Positions 1 through 7,995 of a stretch of DNA of 21,891 nucleotides are shown here, piece after piece. The translations under genes and the position numbers were made by a program. The notes below the pieces were generated by a model. The model worked only from the letters and a program-made list of their open reading frames with translations. It made no database searches and was not told where the DNA came from. Source of the DNA: a virus. Each line of letters opens with the position of its first letter. Positions within the stretch are counted from its first letter, which is position 1. The stretch spans positions 1 to 21,891 of IMG/VR virus record IMGVR_UViG_3300049024_000044. One strand, written 5' to 3'.

Positions 1-1518
1 CTGAATGAGAACGCCGATCTTGTTGCCGCCAGGAACGGCGCCGGTCCAGCGCATCGAGCTGTCGCGGAAAGTGCCGCGCGCGGTTTCGTCGGCGACCAGA
101 CAATTCTCATAATCGATGAAGGTCTCGTCCTCGATCGTCCAGTCTTCGGCGTGGAGCATGTAATGGCCGACCGGGGCGGTCCACGCCCTCTTGTCGGACT
201 TCCACCACTGGTTGCCGGTGATCTTGATGACCTTCGAGCGAATTCCTGCGGCGGCGATCAGGATGTCGCTCTGGATCGTCGAGGCCTGGATATTCTCGCC
301 GCGATTGTTCGCGATGGTGATCCGCTCGCAAGCCTGGCCCGAAACGTCGTAGCCCGACATGATCAGGAAATTTCGGACGTTGCGGACAAAATTGTGATGG
401 ACGAAGGTATCGCGATAGGTGCCAAGAACCAGGTGGCCGGCGTTCGTTAGACCCGGCCCCTCATCCAGTTCAGGATTGTCGACCAGCGAGCAGCTGGCGA
501 CCTCGAAGTCGAACGAGTTATAGATGCTGCCGCCGCCGCCGGTATAGCCGAGGTAGAAGCCATCGCAGAGGTCCGCGCCATGCAAGTTGATCAGCTTGCC
601 GGACGAATGGTGCGCCTGGACCATGTAGCTGTTGCGGGCGTGGCCGTTCCTGAATCGACCGCGGCGTATGTCGACGTCGCAGCGATAGAAGCTGAACGCG
701 GAGATCGCGAAGCCGCCGAGATCGAAGTGGAGCCGATCGATCTCGGCCTGCCCCAGGTCGTCGTCGCTCGTCCCGGCGAACTTGAAGATAGGGTTGCCGG
801 CATTGCCGGGCACATTGAGCTGGGTCGGCGCCTCGATCGCGATGATCGTCGCTCCGTTGCCATCGAGCCGAAGCCCAGTGTCGCCGAGCGCGAAAGAAAT
901 GTCTGTGTCGGTACCTACGCCGTAGCGCGCGCCTTGACCGAGCTGCAGGCCGAGTCCGTAGGTTATTGCGTCGTCTAACAGCTCGGCCAGTGCCGTGCTG
1001 TTATCGACCCCATCATCGTTCACGAGATTGCTCACCGCCGGGGTGAGCGGCAGATCGCGCAGCAGGGCGCGCGTCGTTGTGGGGATCGTGAACGTGCCGA
1101 GCGGCTTGTGCGCTACCAGAGACGTGCCCGCGGTAGGCGAACGCAGAGAGGTGATAAAGCTGGCTACAGATGTCCAGAGGCCCCCGTCCGCATCATCGTC
1201 GGACCCGATCAGAGTCGCGCCATTCGGGGCGCTGAGGGCGGCGATGATTTCGTCCGGCAATTCTGGGCCGGCACCGACCACCACCCGACGATCGCGAAGG
1301 ATCAGCTTGCCGCCGTAATAGTAATGGAGCTCGTAGATGCCGTCGGCGGCATTGAAGTAGAACCCGCCATATGCGTCGCTGGAAACGGGATTGGCGAGAT
1401 CCCCGCCCCCATCCTCTTCCAGCTCGGCGAGCGCGCCGGCGATGGTGTAGACATAGACCGAGACGCCGGGCAGGGGGGCCTCGAGCTGGTTGCGGATCGT
1501 ATCGGCATAGCGCGTCAT
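1..1518 (-). CDS. Tailspike/tail fibre with beta-helix, 3' end outside window
   Basis: An uninterrupted frame of 506 codons starts at the ATG at 1516-1518 and is still open at base 1, so the C-terminus lies outside the window. The ATG overlaps the TGA of the preceding gene (ATGA), which fixes the start. Residues about 1-80 (from MTRYADTIRNQLEAPLPGVS) look like a small N-terminal virion-attachment or beta-sandwich domain, with NPVSSDAYGGFYF and YELHYYYGG segments. From about residue 165 the sequence turns into short beta-strand repeats rich in Gly, Asn and Asp (GLRLDGNGATII, ITIANNRGENIQ, VIKITGNQWW), as in right-handed parallel beta-helix tailspikes that bind or cleave surface polysaccharide. 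It is the last of three overlapping genes that begin with a P22-tailspike-like head-binding protein, so it is probably the receptor-binding part. Enzymatic activity cannot be judged. All shorter frames in this stretch are shadows. Confidence 0.85.
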   Translation of the reverse strand, partial: MTRYADTIRNQLEAPLPGVSVYVYTIAGALAELEEDGGGDLANPVSSDAYGGFYFNAADGIYELHYYYGGKLILRDRRVVVGAGPELPDEIIAALSAPNGATLIGSDDDADGGLWTSVASFITSLRSPTAGTSLVAHKPLGTFTIPTTTRALLRDLPLTPAVSNLVNDDGVDNSTALAELLDDAITYGLGLQLGQGARYGVGTDTDISFALGDTGLRLDGNGATIIAIEAPTQLNVPGNAGNPIFKFAGTSDDDLGQAEIDRLHFDLGGFAISAFSFYRCDVDIRRGRFRNGHARNSYMVQAHHSSGKLINLHGADLCDGFYLGYTGGGGSIYNSFDFEVASCSLVDNPELDEGPGLTNAGHLVLGTYRDTFVHHNFVRNVRNFLIMSGYDVSGQACERITIANNRGENIQASTIQSDILIAAAGIRSKVIKITGNQWWKSDKRAWTAPVGHYMLHAEDWTIEDETFIDYENCLVADETARGTFRDSSMRWTGAVPGGNKIGVLIQ

Positions 1519-1973
1519 GGCGCGATCGCGAGATTTCGTGCCGAGCGCGCAATCACATTGGTCTCGGCGGTTGCGCCTGTCGCGTCAGTGACCGTGCATT
1601 TGAATTCCGCTTCAGCCGTGGTTCCAGGGTCGACAGCTTCTGCCGTGAAGGCGGTCGCAGCCGCCTCATCATTCACGATCGCCCAGTCTCCGGGATTGGC
1701 GTCGGAGCGTTCCCAGAGATATTCGAACGGCGCAACGCCGCCAGTGATCGTGACGGATGCCGCGGCGGTGGAGATGTCGACAGGTGAACTGCTGTTGCCG
1801 AAGCCGGTGTGAGACGTTGGCGCAGCTGCGGCCGTCATCGACGCGAAGAAGCTCTTGAGGCCTGTCGCCGTGCGAACCGCCCCGCTGGCGATCGGCTGCG
1901 GCACCTCGTCGACGTCTATGAACTGGAGCGAAGCCAGTTCGGCGAACGCGGTCTCGCCGCGGACGCCGCTCAC
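1515..1973 (-). CDS. Ig-like domain protein of the tailspike module
   Basis: This 152-residue protein starts at a GTG that overlaps the stop of the upstream tailspike-adaptor gene (GTGA) and ends with an ATGA overlap into the beta-helix spike, so the three genes look translationally coupled. Residues 1-45 contain FAELASLQFIDVDEVPQPIASG, which resembles short phage tail-fibre connector sequences. Residues about 60-150 alternate Thr/Ala/Val-rich strands (VDISTAAASVTITGG, APFEYLWERS, EFKCTVTDATGATAETNVI), the pattern of a single bacterial Ig-like or PKD-like beta-sandwich. Such domains commonly decorate virion surfaces and bind carbohydrate weakly. It is probably a virion component that links or accompanies the tailspike. 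The family assignment is by sequence pattern only. Confidence 0.7.
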   Translation of the reverse strand: MSGVRGETAFAELASLQFIDVDEVPQPIASGAVRTATGLKSFFASMTAAAAPTSHTGFGNSSSPVDISTAAASVTITGGVAPFEYLWERSDANPGDWAIVNDEAAATAFTAEAVDPGTTAEAEFKCTVTDATGATAETNVIARSARNLAIAP

Positions 1974-2575
1974 GTCGCGGTCCTCAGCAGGATGTCGCCG
2001 GGGAGCGAGGTCGGGTCAGCGTCAGCCGGACCCCGGACGAAAACCCGGCCGGAGGTGAAGTCAGCATCAGTGTGGTAGAGATGCGTACCGGCGCCTTGGC
2101 GGACGATATTACCAGTCATCGTGCCGCCGACGAGGGCAAGTGCGGCGGGGAGGCCGAGCGCAGCCTGGAGCGCGGCCTGATTCGCCAAGGTGAGAAGCGC
2201 GCGGCCGTAAGCGGTGGTCGCGAGGGCGGCGATGGCGGTCAGGTCACTGTCGAGAGGCTGGAACGATGGCCCCGTCTCCAGCGCGGCCGCGGCGCTCGGT
2301 GCATAGGCGACCAGCGTACCGGCCTTGTCCGTGACCCGGATCGAATAGTCGTCCTCCTCCATGAAGACGAGCACCGCGTTCATTCCGCTGACGATCATCC
2401 CGCCGAGCGTGCGCAGCGGCTGCGTGATCGGCTGGGTCAGATCGTCGTCGAGAAAGAGGTTGATAGGATCGGTCTCGGGGTCGGCATTTGCCTCGCCGAC
2501 GTAGACGAACCCCGCGTCGAGCAGTGCCCCGCGGCTATCAATGAAAAGCGGGAACGGGTTGACGAGACGCTGCAT
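1970..2575 (-). CDS. P22 tailspike-like head-binding (adaptor) protein
   Basis: This 201-residue protein resembles the N-terminal head-binding domain of P22 tailspike gp9. Shared features are NPFPLFIDSRG near the start, FVYVGEANADPETDPINLF (residues about 23-41), an ITQPLRTLGGMIVSG segment (about 50-64), then a beta-rich stretch ending LVAYAP (about 92). In P22 this domain, about 110 residues long, attaches the spike to the gp4/gp10/portal hub. Here a coiled or linker region (about 100-145) and a short tail follow, and the polypeptide stops, with the fibre body encoded by downstream genes. The ATG is preceded by AAGG six bases upstream. A late-promoter box lies 59 bases upstream. Homology to the head-binding fold is quite convincing; that it works as a separate anchor is an inference. 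Confidence 0.8.
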   Translation of the reverse strand: MQRLVNPFPLFIDSRGALLDAGFVYVGEANADPETDPINLFLDDDLTQPITQPLRTLGGMIVSGMNAVLVFMEEDDYSIRVTDKAGTLVAYAPSAAAALETGPSFQPLDSDLTAIAALATTAYGRALLTLANQAALQAALGLPAALALVGGTMTGNIVRQGAGTHLYHTDADFTSGRVFVRGPADADPTSLPGDILLRTAT

Positions 2576-2634
2576 TCGCCGCCTTGCGCTGAGGGTGCGC
2601 GGGCGAGTTTACGGGCAGCGGCGCAGAGGCGCAG

Positions 2635-2646
2635 TTGAACCTTATC
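2635..2646 (-). promoter_or_regulatory. Late-promoter box GATAAGGTTCAA, copy upstream of tailspike genes
   Basis: Exact copy of a 12-base motif found at four other gene junctions, all in the sense of late transcription. After a 23-base GC-rich gap comes TAAACT (2606-2611), a candidate -10 element, with no -35-like hexamer between. The predicted start near 2599 would give a leader of about 24 bases before the tailspike-adaptor ATG at 2575. The box also overlaps the far upstream region of the divergent plus-strand gene. Confidence 0.6.
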
Positions 2647-2670
2647 GGGAGGCGGAGTAGCTTGCCGGCT

Positions 2671-3072
2671 ATGAATCGGGAGCAGCGGGCGGCCGCCATT
2701 CGGCAGCGATTGCGTGACCAACAGCTCATTGACCTTGAAGCGGAGGGTCTTGGGCCTCCGTGCACATCGTGTATTCACGCGCCCATTAATGATTCAGGCA
2801 AGGGCCCGTGCACTCATGTCGCCTTCTGGCATTGGCGTTACGATCCGATCAATGGGAGGCGCAAAGGCGGGCACCGAGGAACGACCACTATGCAGGCGCG
2901 GGCCGCGGACGGAATGTGCGGTCCCGAAGGCTTACTCTTCGAGCCTTACACCGTTTTCAAGCGCAGCGCTCGGTGGCTCGCAAGGGCCAATCTGCTCACG
3001 CTGTATGCGCTAGCGCTCGGCACTCTGGTCGGCGCTTTAGTGATTGCGGGAACGCTACTCGGCCGCTGGTAG
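2671..3072 (+). CDS. Cys-rich membrane-anchored protein, lone plus-strand gene
   Basis: This is the only convincing plus-strand gene. From the ATG at 2671 it encodes 133 residues. An in-frame TTG at 2662 has GGAG four bases upstream and is a possible alternative start. An N-terminal basic/Gln-rich helix (REQRAAAIRQRLRDQQ) is followed by a Cys/His cluster (CTSCIH, then CTHV, then MCGPEG), which could be a small metal-binding knuckle. The C-terminus has one hydrophobic helix (LLTLYALALGTLVGALVIAGTLL), probably a tail anchor in the inner membrane. Its GC content looks lower than its flanks. It converges with the ejection-protein gene with 14 bases between stops. The position, between the last ejection gene and the tailspike, is that of the P22 immI/sieA module, so a moron role (lysogenic conversion or superinfection exclusion) is plausible but unproven. 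Confidence 0.75.
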   Translation: MNREQRAAAIRQRLRDQQLIDLEAEGLGPPCTSCIHAPINDSGKGPCTHVAFWHWRYDPINGRRKGGHRGTTTMQARAADGMCGPEGLLFEPYTVFKRSARWLARANLLTLYALALGTLVGALVIAGTLLGRW

Positions 3073-3086
3073 CCGGCTTCCCTGGC

Positions 3087-5990
3087 CTACTGCTCATCGG
3101 AGCCGACTGCGGGCGCAGTCGACGGAGTGCCGACGAGCGTCGTCACGCGCCCCGTAGCGCGCCCCGGTCGGCCAGTCGTCTGGGAACGCAGCCGTCTCTC
3201 CTCTTGCCGGAACTGCGCGATGAGGCGGCGGACGCGGGCCATGTCGGTTTCGCCAAGGAGCGATGCCACGCGCTGCTGAGCCCGGGTGGCTTGCCGGCCG
3301 CTGAGCGCCCGGGCAGCGAGGCGGAGCGCCGAAATGATCGGGATGCCGGATGTCGCCAGATCTCCAACTCCTATTGCGACGGCCAGCGAGGAATCGTCAG
3401 CGACGTTGGCCGCAGTCGGAGAACCGAGACGCGCCCTGCGGAAGGTCTGGAAACCTTCCTGCTCAGCCTCAAGCGTGCTGACGAAGCGATCGAACTGGCG
3501 ACGGTCGCCGAACAGGCGTGCCAGCATCGCCCTCTTTTTCCCCGTACCGGCGAGATGGGTCACGATGTTCGCAGTGTCGCCGCGGCTGTCAACCTGTTCT
3601 GCCATCGCCCTGCGAGCGCCGAGGCGTGCCATTTCAGTCTCAAAGGGCGTCATCCCGCGCATCTGAGCCTCGATGTCATCGGCATTCATGCCGATTAGAC
3701 GCCGACCGCGGTTCATCGCCTCAATGCCGCTCACCGGGCCGCCCCATGCCGCGCGGGCGGCAGCATAATCGGGATTTGCCTCGTCAAACTGACGCAGGAA
3801 CGAACGAAGCGTGTTGTTAACGGCGCGGCCCTCTGTGTCGAGATTCAGACGCCCTGTCGTGCTGTCGCGATAGGCTTCGACAACATCGTCCAGGCCGCGC
3901 TTGATGTAATCGAGCGTCTGCCACGTCGGCTGCGCCTCGACAACCGGAGCCATCTCCCCAGCTAGAGCCGTTCCTGGTGCGGCGCGCGCGAACAGGAGGT
4001 CGCCATTTTCGTCGAGCGCAAGCCCGATCTCGTCTGGATTACGTCCCTCCTCCGCGGCGATGCGACGCGCGCGTTGTAGCGCCCCCCGCATGGACGGACG
4101 CTGGAGAATGGGACGTACGCGGCCAATAAACTCCGGCGCTCCTTCAGCGGCATATGCTGCATCATAAAGCGGTGCGGCGTTGGTCTGAGCTTGCGTCATC
4201 AGAGCGTCGGCGATTTCATGCGGATTGGATACCGGACCAAGGTCCCGCTCGATTGCCGCCGTCAGACGGGTCCCGAGCTGGTTCTGACGCTCATCGAGCG
4301 CATTGACAGCCGCCGTTCTTCCTTCGCCGGGCTGCCTTGCCGCTGCCGACATGGCGCCACGCGCGTTCTCCCCGCTGTCCGCCAGCATATATGGCACGCC
4401 AGTTTCTTCGGCACGGTCGGCCTGCCGAGACAATGCGGCAGCATCGTTCCCGTCAGCCCGGATGGCGCGATAGACAATCCGACGCGCCAAGTCCGGGGAG
4501 CCACGCAAGCCGCGCCATAGCGCTCGACCCGCTTGGGCGCCATAAGGAAGCGTCCCGCCCGCAGCAGCGCCGAAAACACCTTCTACTGCGAGCTGAGCGG
4601 CGCGATCGACAATGCCGCTGTCACCGCTGCCAGCTCCGTGCGCTGCCCCGTATGCGCCGCCCTCCATCCCGAGACGGACCGCAGAGGCGCGGCGAGCGGC
4701 GGCGAGGGCGGCTTCACGCGTTCCGCCAGCGCGCAACGTCTGAACTGCTGCCGTGCGAGCATCGGCAGCAACGCCAGACGGAATGACTAGTGCTCCCGCG
4801 ACTTGCCCCACCGTCCGAGCCACTGGGTTATGTTCGGCGTCGAACTGGTCGATGCCCCTCTGACGATAGAGGTTTTCCTGATAGGTGCCGCCGTTGAATA
4901 CCGTGTCACCTACAGCGCCGATTTCATCAGCGAACCCAGCGGAGAGAACATCAGCTGCGCCGCGGACCCCGGCGTCAATATCCTGCGTCCCGACCGAGAG
5001 CGTGGGGCCACCTGGAATGGGGGTGATGCCAACGCGATAATCTGTCTGGCGTTCCGGTGGTGTGCCGCGTTCCGTAGGCTGTCGGGCGCCGCTTCCGCGC
5101 ACATACCCTGCCCCAGCGCCTCTGGCACGAATGATCTCATCCGCATTGCCTATGTCGCCAAGCCCGTTTTGGTGAGCGAAGGTGCGGAGCTGAGCGGCAG
5201 TCGCGCGCGGGTGTGCCGCCATCCACGCGTCGTAAAGCTGCTCCTGCTGCGGCGTCCAGGGGTCTGCCGGCTGAGGCGGTATGGGTTCGTCATTGAAAAC
5301 GAGATCAGTTCCGGCCGGTGCCCTGCCATTCCGTGCGGGCGGTTGCTGTCCTTCCTCCCCCTCGAACTGCGTCAGCCACTGTTCAAACTGCGTGCGATCC
5401 TCGGGCCGCATCGAACGCCCAGCGGCATTGACCAACCCTTCCAGTGCCCGCCGACGAGCACTGCGCTTCTGGGCGAGAACTTCCGGCCCATCGCCGGGCA
5501 TGGGGAAATAAATGCGGCGCTGCCGCTCCAGTTCTTCTTCAGGGATCGCGGCCCCCGAATCTTGGCGCAGCGTTGCGGCGATAAACTCGTCTTGCGCGCT
5601 GTCGGCTACCTGCCTCTCGGGACTGTTGCCAATTGAGCTCGGCAGTTGATTGAGCAAGCTGGGCGCATAATCGTGAATTGTCTCGCCGACATAAGAGCGA
5701 GGCCCAACGCCGGTTCCTTCATAAGATCGATTGGCGCCGAAAGCGCGCATGAAGAACGATGCGGCGCGCCGCTCCGCCTCGGCCGCTTGCGCCGCCGTCC
5801 CGGCCGCCGCGTCCCTGGCGCGCTGCTCGTTTTCCAGCGTCAGCCGGCGCAGGTTCGCAGCGTCAATCTCGGCCTGGGTCTGCGTCTGCGGCGAAGGCTG
5901 CCTAGTCGGCGGCACGATCTGCACGAGCGGCGCGCCCTGCCCCTGAGGGCCAGACACTACAGGGTCGTTATCCCAGGGCTGCGCCTGCAT
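3087..5990 (-). CDS. Large ejection (internal virion) protein, gp16-like position
   Basis: A 967-residue protein whose ATG overlaps the stop of the preceding gene (TGATG). Residues 1-90 are Gln/Ala/Arg-rich and partly coiled coil (EIDAANLRRLTLENEQRARDA). A Pro/Gln-rich low-complexity region follows (about 200-330). Residues about 340-500 hold Gly/Ala-rich amphipathic segments (VRGAADVLSAGFADEIGAVG, VGQVAGALVIPSG) of the kind found in ejected pore-forming proteins. The C-terminal half is helical, including DYIKRGLDDVVEAYRDSTTG and a FLRQFDEANPDYAAARAAWGG motif common in phage internal virion or DNA-transfer proteins. In P22 the three ejection proteins gp7, gp20 and gp16 occupy this place, and gp16 (609 residues) is last. 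Assignment rests on length, composition and gene order; no enzymatic motif was recognised. Confidence 0.75.
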   Translation of the reverse strand: MQAQPWDNDPVVSGPQGQGAPLVQIVPPTRQPSPQTQTQAEIDAANLRRLTLENEQRARDAAAGTAAQAAEAERRAASFFMRAFGANRSYEGTGVGPRSYVGETIHDYAPSLLNQLPSSIGNSPERQVADSAQDEFIAATLRQDSGAAIPEEELERQRRIYFPMPGDGPEVLAQKRSARRRALEGLVNAAGRSMRPEDRTQFEQWLTQFEGEEGQQPPARNGRAPAGTDLVFNDEPIPPQPADPWTPQQEQLYDAWMAAHPRATAAQLRTFAHQNGLGDIGNADEIIRARGAGAGYVRGSGARQPTERGTPPERQTDYRVGITPIPGGPTLSVGTQDIDAGVRGAADVLSAGFADEIGAVGDTVFNGGTYQENLYRQRGIDQFDAEHNPVARTVGQVAGALVIPSGVAADARTAAVQTLRAGGTREAALAAARRASAVRLGMEGGAYGAAHGAGSGDSGIVDRAAQLAVEGVFGAAAGGTLPYGAQAGRALWRGLRGSPDLARRIVYRAIRADGNDAAALSRQADRAEETGVPYMLADSGENARGAMSAAARQPGEGRTAAVNALDERQNQLGTRLTAAIERDLGPVSNPHEIADALMTQAQTNAAPLYDAAYAAEGAPEFIGRVRPILQRPSMRGALQRARRIAAEEGRNPDEIGLALDENGDLLFARAAPGTALAGEMAPVVEAQPTWQTLDYIKRGLDDVVEAYRDSTTGRLNLDTEGRAVNNTLRSFLRQFDEANPDYAAARAAWGGPVSGIEAMNRGRRLIGMNADDIEAQMRGMTPFETEMARLGARRAMAEQVDSRGDTANIVTHLAGTGKKRAMLARLFGDRRQFDRFVSTLEAEQEGFQTFRRARLGSPTAANVADDSSLAVAIGVGDLATSGIPIISALRLAARALSGRQATRAQQRVASLLGETDMARVRRLIAQFRQEERRLRSQTTGRPGRATGRVTTLVGTPSTAPAVGSDEQ

Positions 5991-7273
5991 CAGGGCTTCC
6001 TCCGGTGGACGCCGTTCGGGTCGATGTATTCCGTGCCACTGGGAAGGGCGGCATATTGCTGGCGAGAGCGAACGCGGACTGGGCCTCGGCCACTTTGCTG
6101 CTGGCCGGCCCGCCGACGCCAGCCTGGGCTTTCGACGTCGCGCATGGCAGCGGCGAGCTGACTGACGTGCTGAGGGCCAATTGGATCGTCCGGGGAGACG
6201 CCCATGCTGCGCGCGACGCGTGTGATGTAGTTGTTGATCTGCGCGTCGCTGTTATCGCCGCCATTCCGACGGCGCGGCGCATAGGTTTCGACCACGCTCC
6301 TGATCGTGCCGCCATTGGCGAGATAACGCGGCCCGGCGAGCAGCCGTTCTTGGGCCGCGATGCCATCTGCGAGTGTCTCAAACCGCCGAAAGCGGGTGCT
6401 TCCCCGCGCACGGAGCCCGCCCGGATTGTTCAGCGCGAGCGGACCTCTCCTTCCCGAGCCAGCACCGTCGGCCGGAGACTCGCCGCTGTCAGGCTGCGGC
6501 TGCCTACCGGTCTGGGGTGCCGTTGGTGTCGCTGCTGCCGTAGGTGCCGAACCCCCGCCGAGCATGGGAATACCCTGGATAGGCGGCACCTGATTGAACG
6601 AGCCGTTCGGTCCCGGAACGATGCGCCCGCGCGGATCCTGAAACAGCGGCTCCCCGGTGTGCCGGTCGTAGATGATGCCGTTCATTTCAGCGGTTTCGCG
6701 CTGGAATGTGCCATAGACCTGCGAATAGCGCTCCGGGTCGACGGCGGCCGTGCTGCGCTCGAGGAAATCGACCGCGTATTGCCGCTCGCGCGGATCGCTG
6801 GACCGAAGCCCTCGCAATACCGCTGTATCCATCGGGTCTTCGGGCTGGCCCGCCGCGCGATCTGCTTCGATGCGCCGCTCAAGCGCTTGAGCAGCAAGGT
6901 CGAACCGGCCACCCCTCGCGGCCTCTGTTACCTCGGCGAGCGCCTGGAATTCCGTGCGCCGACGGGCGCCGTCCATTGCGCCGAAGCCGCGGTTGATCGC
7001 CTCCGAAAATTGCGGGTAGCGGTACATGAGCTCGGCGAGCTGGGCGGCCGTCGGATTTTGGCCAAGGCCCTGCACCGCTCGCTGGAAAGCGTCCTGCTGC
7101 TCGTTTTCGCGGGTTTGCTGAGACTGAAGCCTGGTCTCGCGCGATGTGTCGATCTGCTGCGCCTGCTGACGAAGCTCCATCAGGCGCTGTTGCAGTTCCT
7201 GCTCGGCATAGTTTGGAATCAGCGCGGCGCCGCTGCGGAGAATGGCGCCATGATCTATGGGCTGGCTCGCCAT
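5990..7273 (-). CDS. Ejection protein with C-terminal muralytic-like domain
   Basis: The start chosen is the ATG at 7271-7273, overlapping the upstream stop (TGATG). A longer frame to 7366 would lie inside the upstream gene and has a basic nonsense-like N-terminus. The protein has 427 residues. Residues about 20-70 are a Gln/Glu/Arg-rich coiled coil (LQQRLMELRQQAQQIDTS). A helical middle is followed by a Pro/Thr/Gly linker (about 245-275). Residues about 280-380 contain LALNNPGGLRARGSTRFRRF, then GIAAQERLLAG, TIRSVVETYAP, INNYITRVARSMGV. This is the pattern of a virion-associated peptidoglycan-degrading domain (NNPGN...F...G..A...L...TI..ii..yAP...N...Yi..V). It may open the cell wall during DNA injection, a job P22 gives to gp4. 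The catalytic residue is not assigned. Confidence 0.75.
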   Translation of the reverse strand: MASQPIDHGAILRSGAALIPNYAEQELQQRLMELRQQAQQIDTSRETRLQSQQTRENEQQDAFQRAVQGLGQNPTAAQLAELMYRYPQFSEAINRGFGAMDGARRRTEFQALAEVTEAARGGRFDLAAQALERRIEADRAAGQPEDPMDTAVLRGLRSSDPRERQYAVDFLERSTAAVDPERYSQVYGTFQRETAEMNGIIYDRHTGEPLFQDPRGRIVPGPNGSFNQVPPIQGIPMLGGGSAPTAAATPTAPQTGRQPQPDSGESPADGAGSGRRGPLALNNPGGLRARGSTRFRRFETLADGIAAQERLLAGPRYLANGGTIRSVVETYAPRRRNGGDNSDAQINNYITRVARSMGVSPDDPIGPQHVSQLAAAMRDVESPGWRRRAGQQQSGRGPVRVRSRQQYAALPSGTEYIDPNGVHRRKP

Positions 7274-7926
7274 CAGAAGCCGCCGGCGGGCAGCCCACCG
7301 CCGCCAGTGAACATGCTGAGCACCTTGTTCACTGCGTCGTCTAGAAATGCGCCGCCATTGTTCCACATGCTGGAACTGATGCCGCCGCGCGTGAGAATGC
7401 CTCCGGCTCGGACCTGACCCTGCTGGCCGAGAATGTCGGCGATCGAACGCGTGCTGTTCTGTCCGGCGCCGCTTGCTCCACCGACCGCTTGCAGCCCCAT
7501 ATTGGAAATACCGCCGAGCCGGCCGATCTGGCGCTCAAGCTCCTGCGCGAAGGCGTCAGAGCGGAAGTCGGCAAGACCTCGTTGCGTGTCGCCGCCGCGA
7601 AGACCGCCGGTGGCAGAGGCATTCTGTAGCACCGACTCCTCGCCATTGCGGATGACACTCGCCAGCGCCGGTGAGGATTGGACTATGCCCATTGCGCGCT
7701 GCTGCGCCTCAGGGCCGTTGATACCGAGCAGGTCAAGCAGGCTGCTGAGGCCGGCACTACCGCCTTCGGTGAACGGGGCATAGGCTACACGGTCCTGATC
7801 GCGCTGGTTGCTGAACTCGCCGAGGGCGCGATCAAGGAATCCGATTTGCGCGGTTTCAGCGCTGCGGGAGGCTTTCTTCGCCGATCCCGCACCGAGCATT
7901 GAACCGATGAAGCTGAACAGGCCTAT
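7273..7926 (-). CDS. Virion/ejection-associated protein with possible ATA start
   Basis: The frame reads GLFSFIGSMLGAGSAKKASRSAETAQ at its N-terminus, a form typical of small phage ejection-region proteins that start MGLF. The codon where the initiator is expected (7924-7926) is ATA, five bases after a strong GGAGG, with no ATG, GTG or TTG just upstream. The first in-frame ATG (7897-7899) lacks a ribosome-binding site and would cut off the hydrophobic N-terminus. From the ATA it has 217 residues: Gly-rich N-terminal helix (1-20), a helical body (30-150), a Ser/Gly-rich part (QAVGGASGAGQNS) and a Gly-rich C-terminus (MFTGGGGLPAGGF). It is the first gene after a late-promoter box and overlaps the next gene by TGATG. 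By position it corresponds to P22 gp14/gp7; the function is otherwise unknown. Confidence 0.7.
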   Translation of the reverse strand: MGLFSFIGSMLGAGSAKKASRSAETAQIGFLDRALGEFSNQRDQDRVAYAPFTEGGSAGLSSLLDLLGINGPEAQQRAMGIVQSSPALASVIRNGEESVLQNASATGGLRGGDTQRGLADFRSDAFAQELERQIGRLGGISNMGLQAVGGASGAGQNSTRSIADILGQQGQVRAGGILTRGGISSSMWNNGGAFLDDAVNKVLSMFTGGGGLPAGGF

Positions 7927-7983
7927 GGCCGCCTCCTGACACGCGCGGGCGTGACTATACGAGACGGCTGCGCGGCTCGGCAG

Positions 7984-7995
7984 TTGAACCTTATC
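7984..7995 (-). promoter_or_regulatory. Late-promoter box GATAAGGTTCAA, copy upstream of ejection genes
   Basis: Exact copy overlapping the stop codon of the upstream gene (TGATAAGG). A 24-base gap follows, then TATAGT (7954-7959), the best -10 hexamer in the set. The predicted start near 7947 leaves a leader of about 20 bases that contains the GGAGG of the ejection-region gene starting at 7926. Confidence 0.65.

Noticed and set aside
1108-1812. Plus-strand open frame of 234 codons in the tailspike region
   Set aside because: The minus strand carries a clean beta-helix frame and the Ig-like gene, both fixed by start/stop overlaps.
2635-2664. Plus-strand TTGAAC-N17-TAGCTT as a promoter for the lone plus-strand gene, and a TTG start at 2635
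   Set aside because: The -35-like part is simply the reverse of the repeated box, and the -10 is poor and lies almost on the start codon; upstream TTG at 2635 has no ribosome-binding site.
6005-7417. Long plus-strand open frame (470 codons) opposite the muralytic ejection gene
   Set aside because: Antisense shadow with low-complexity Arg/Ala composition; the minus-strand gene has domains, overlaps and a ribosome-coupled start.
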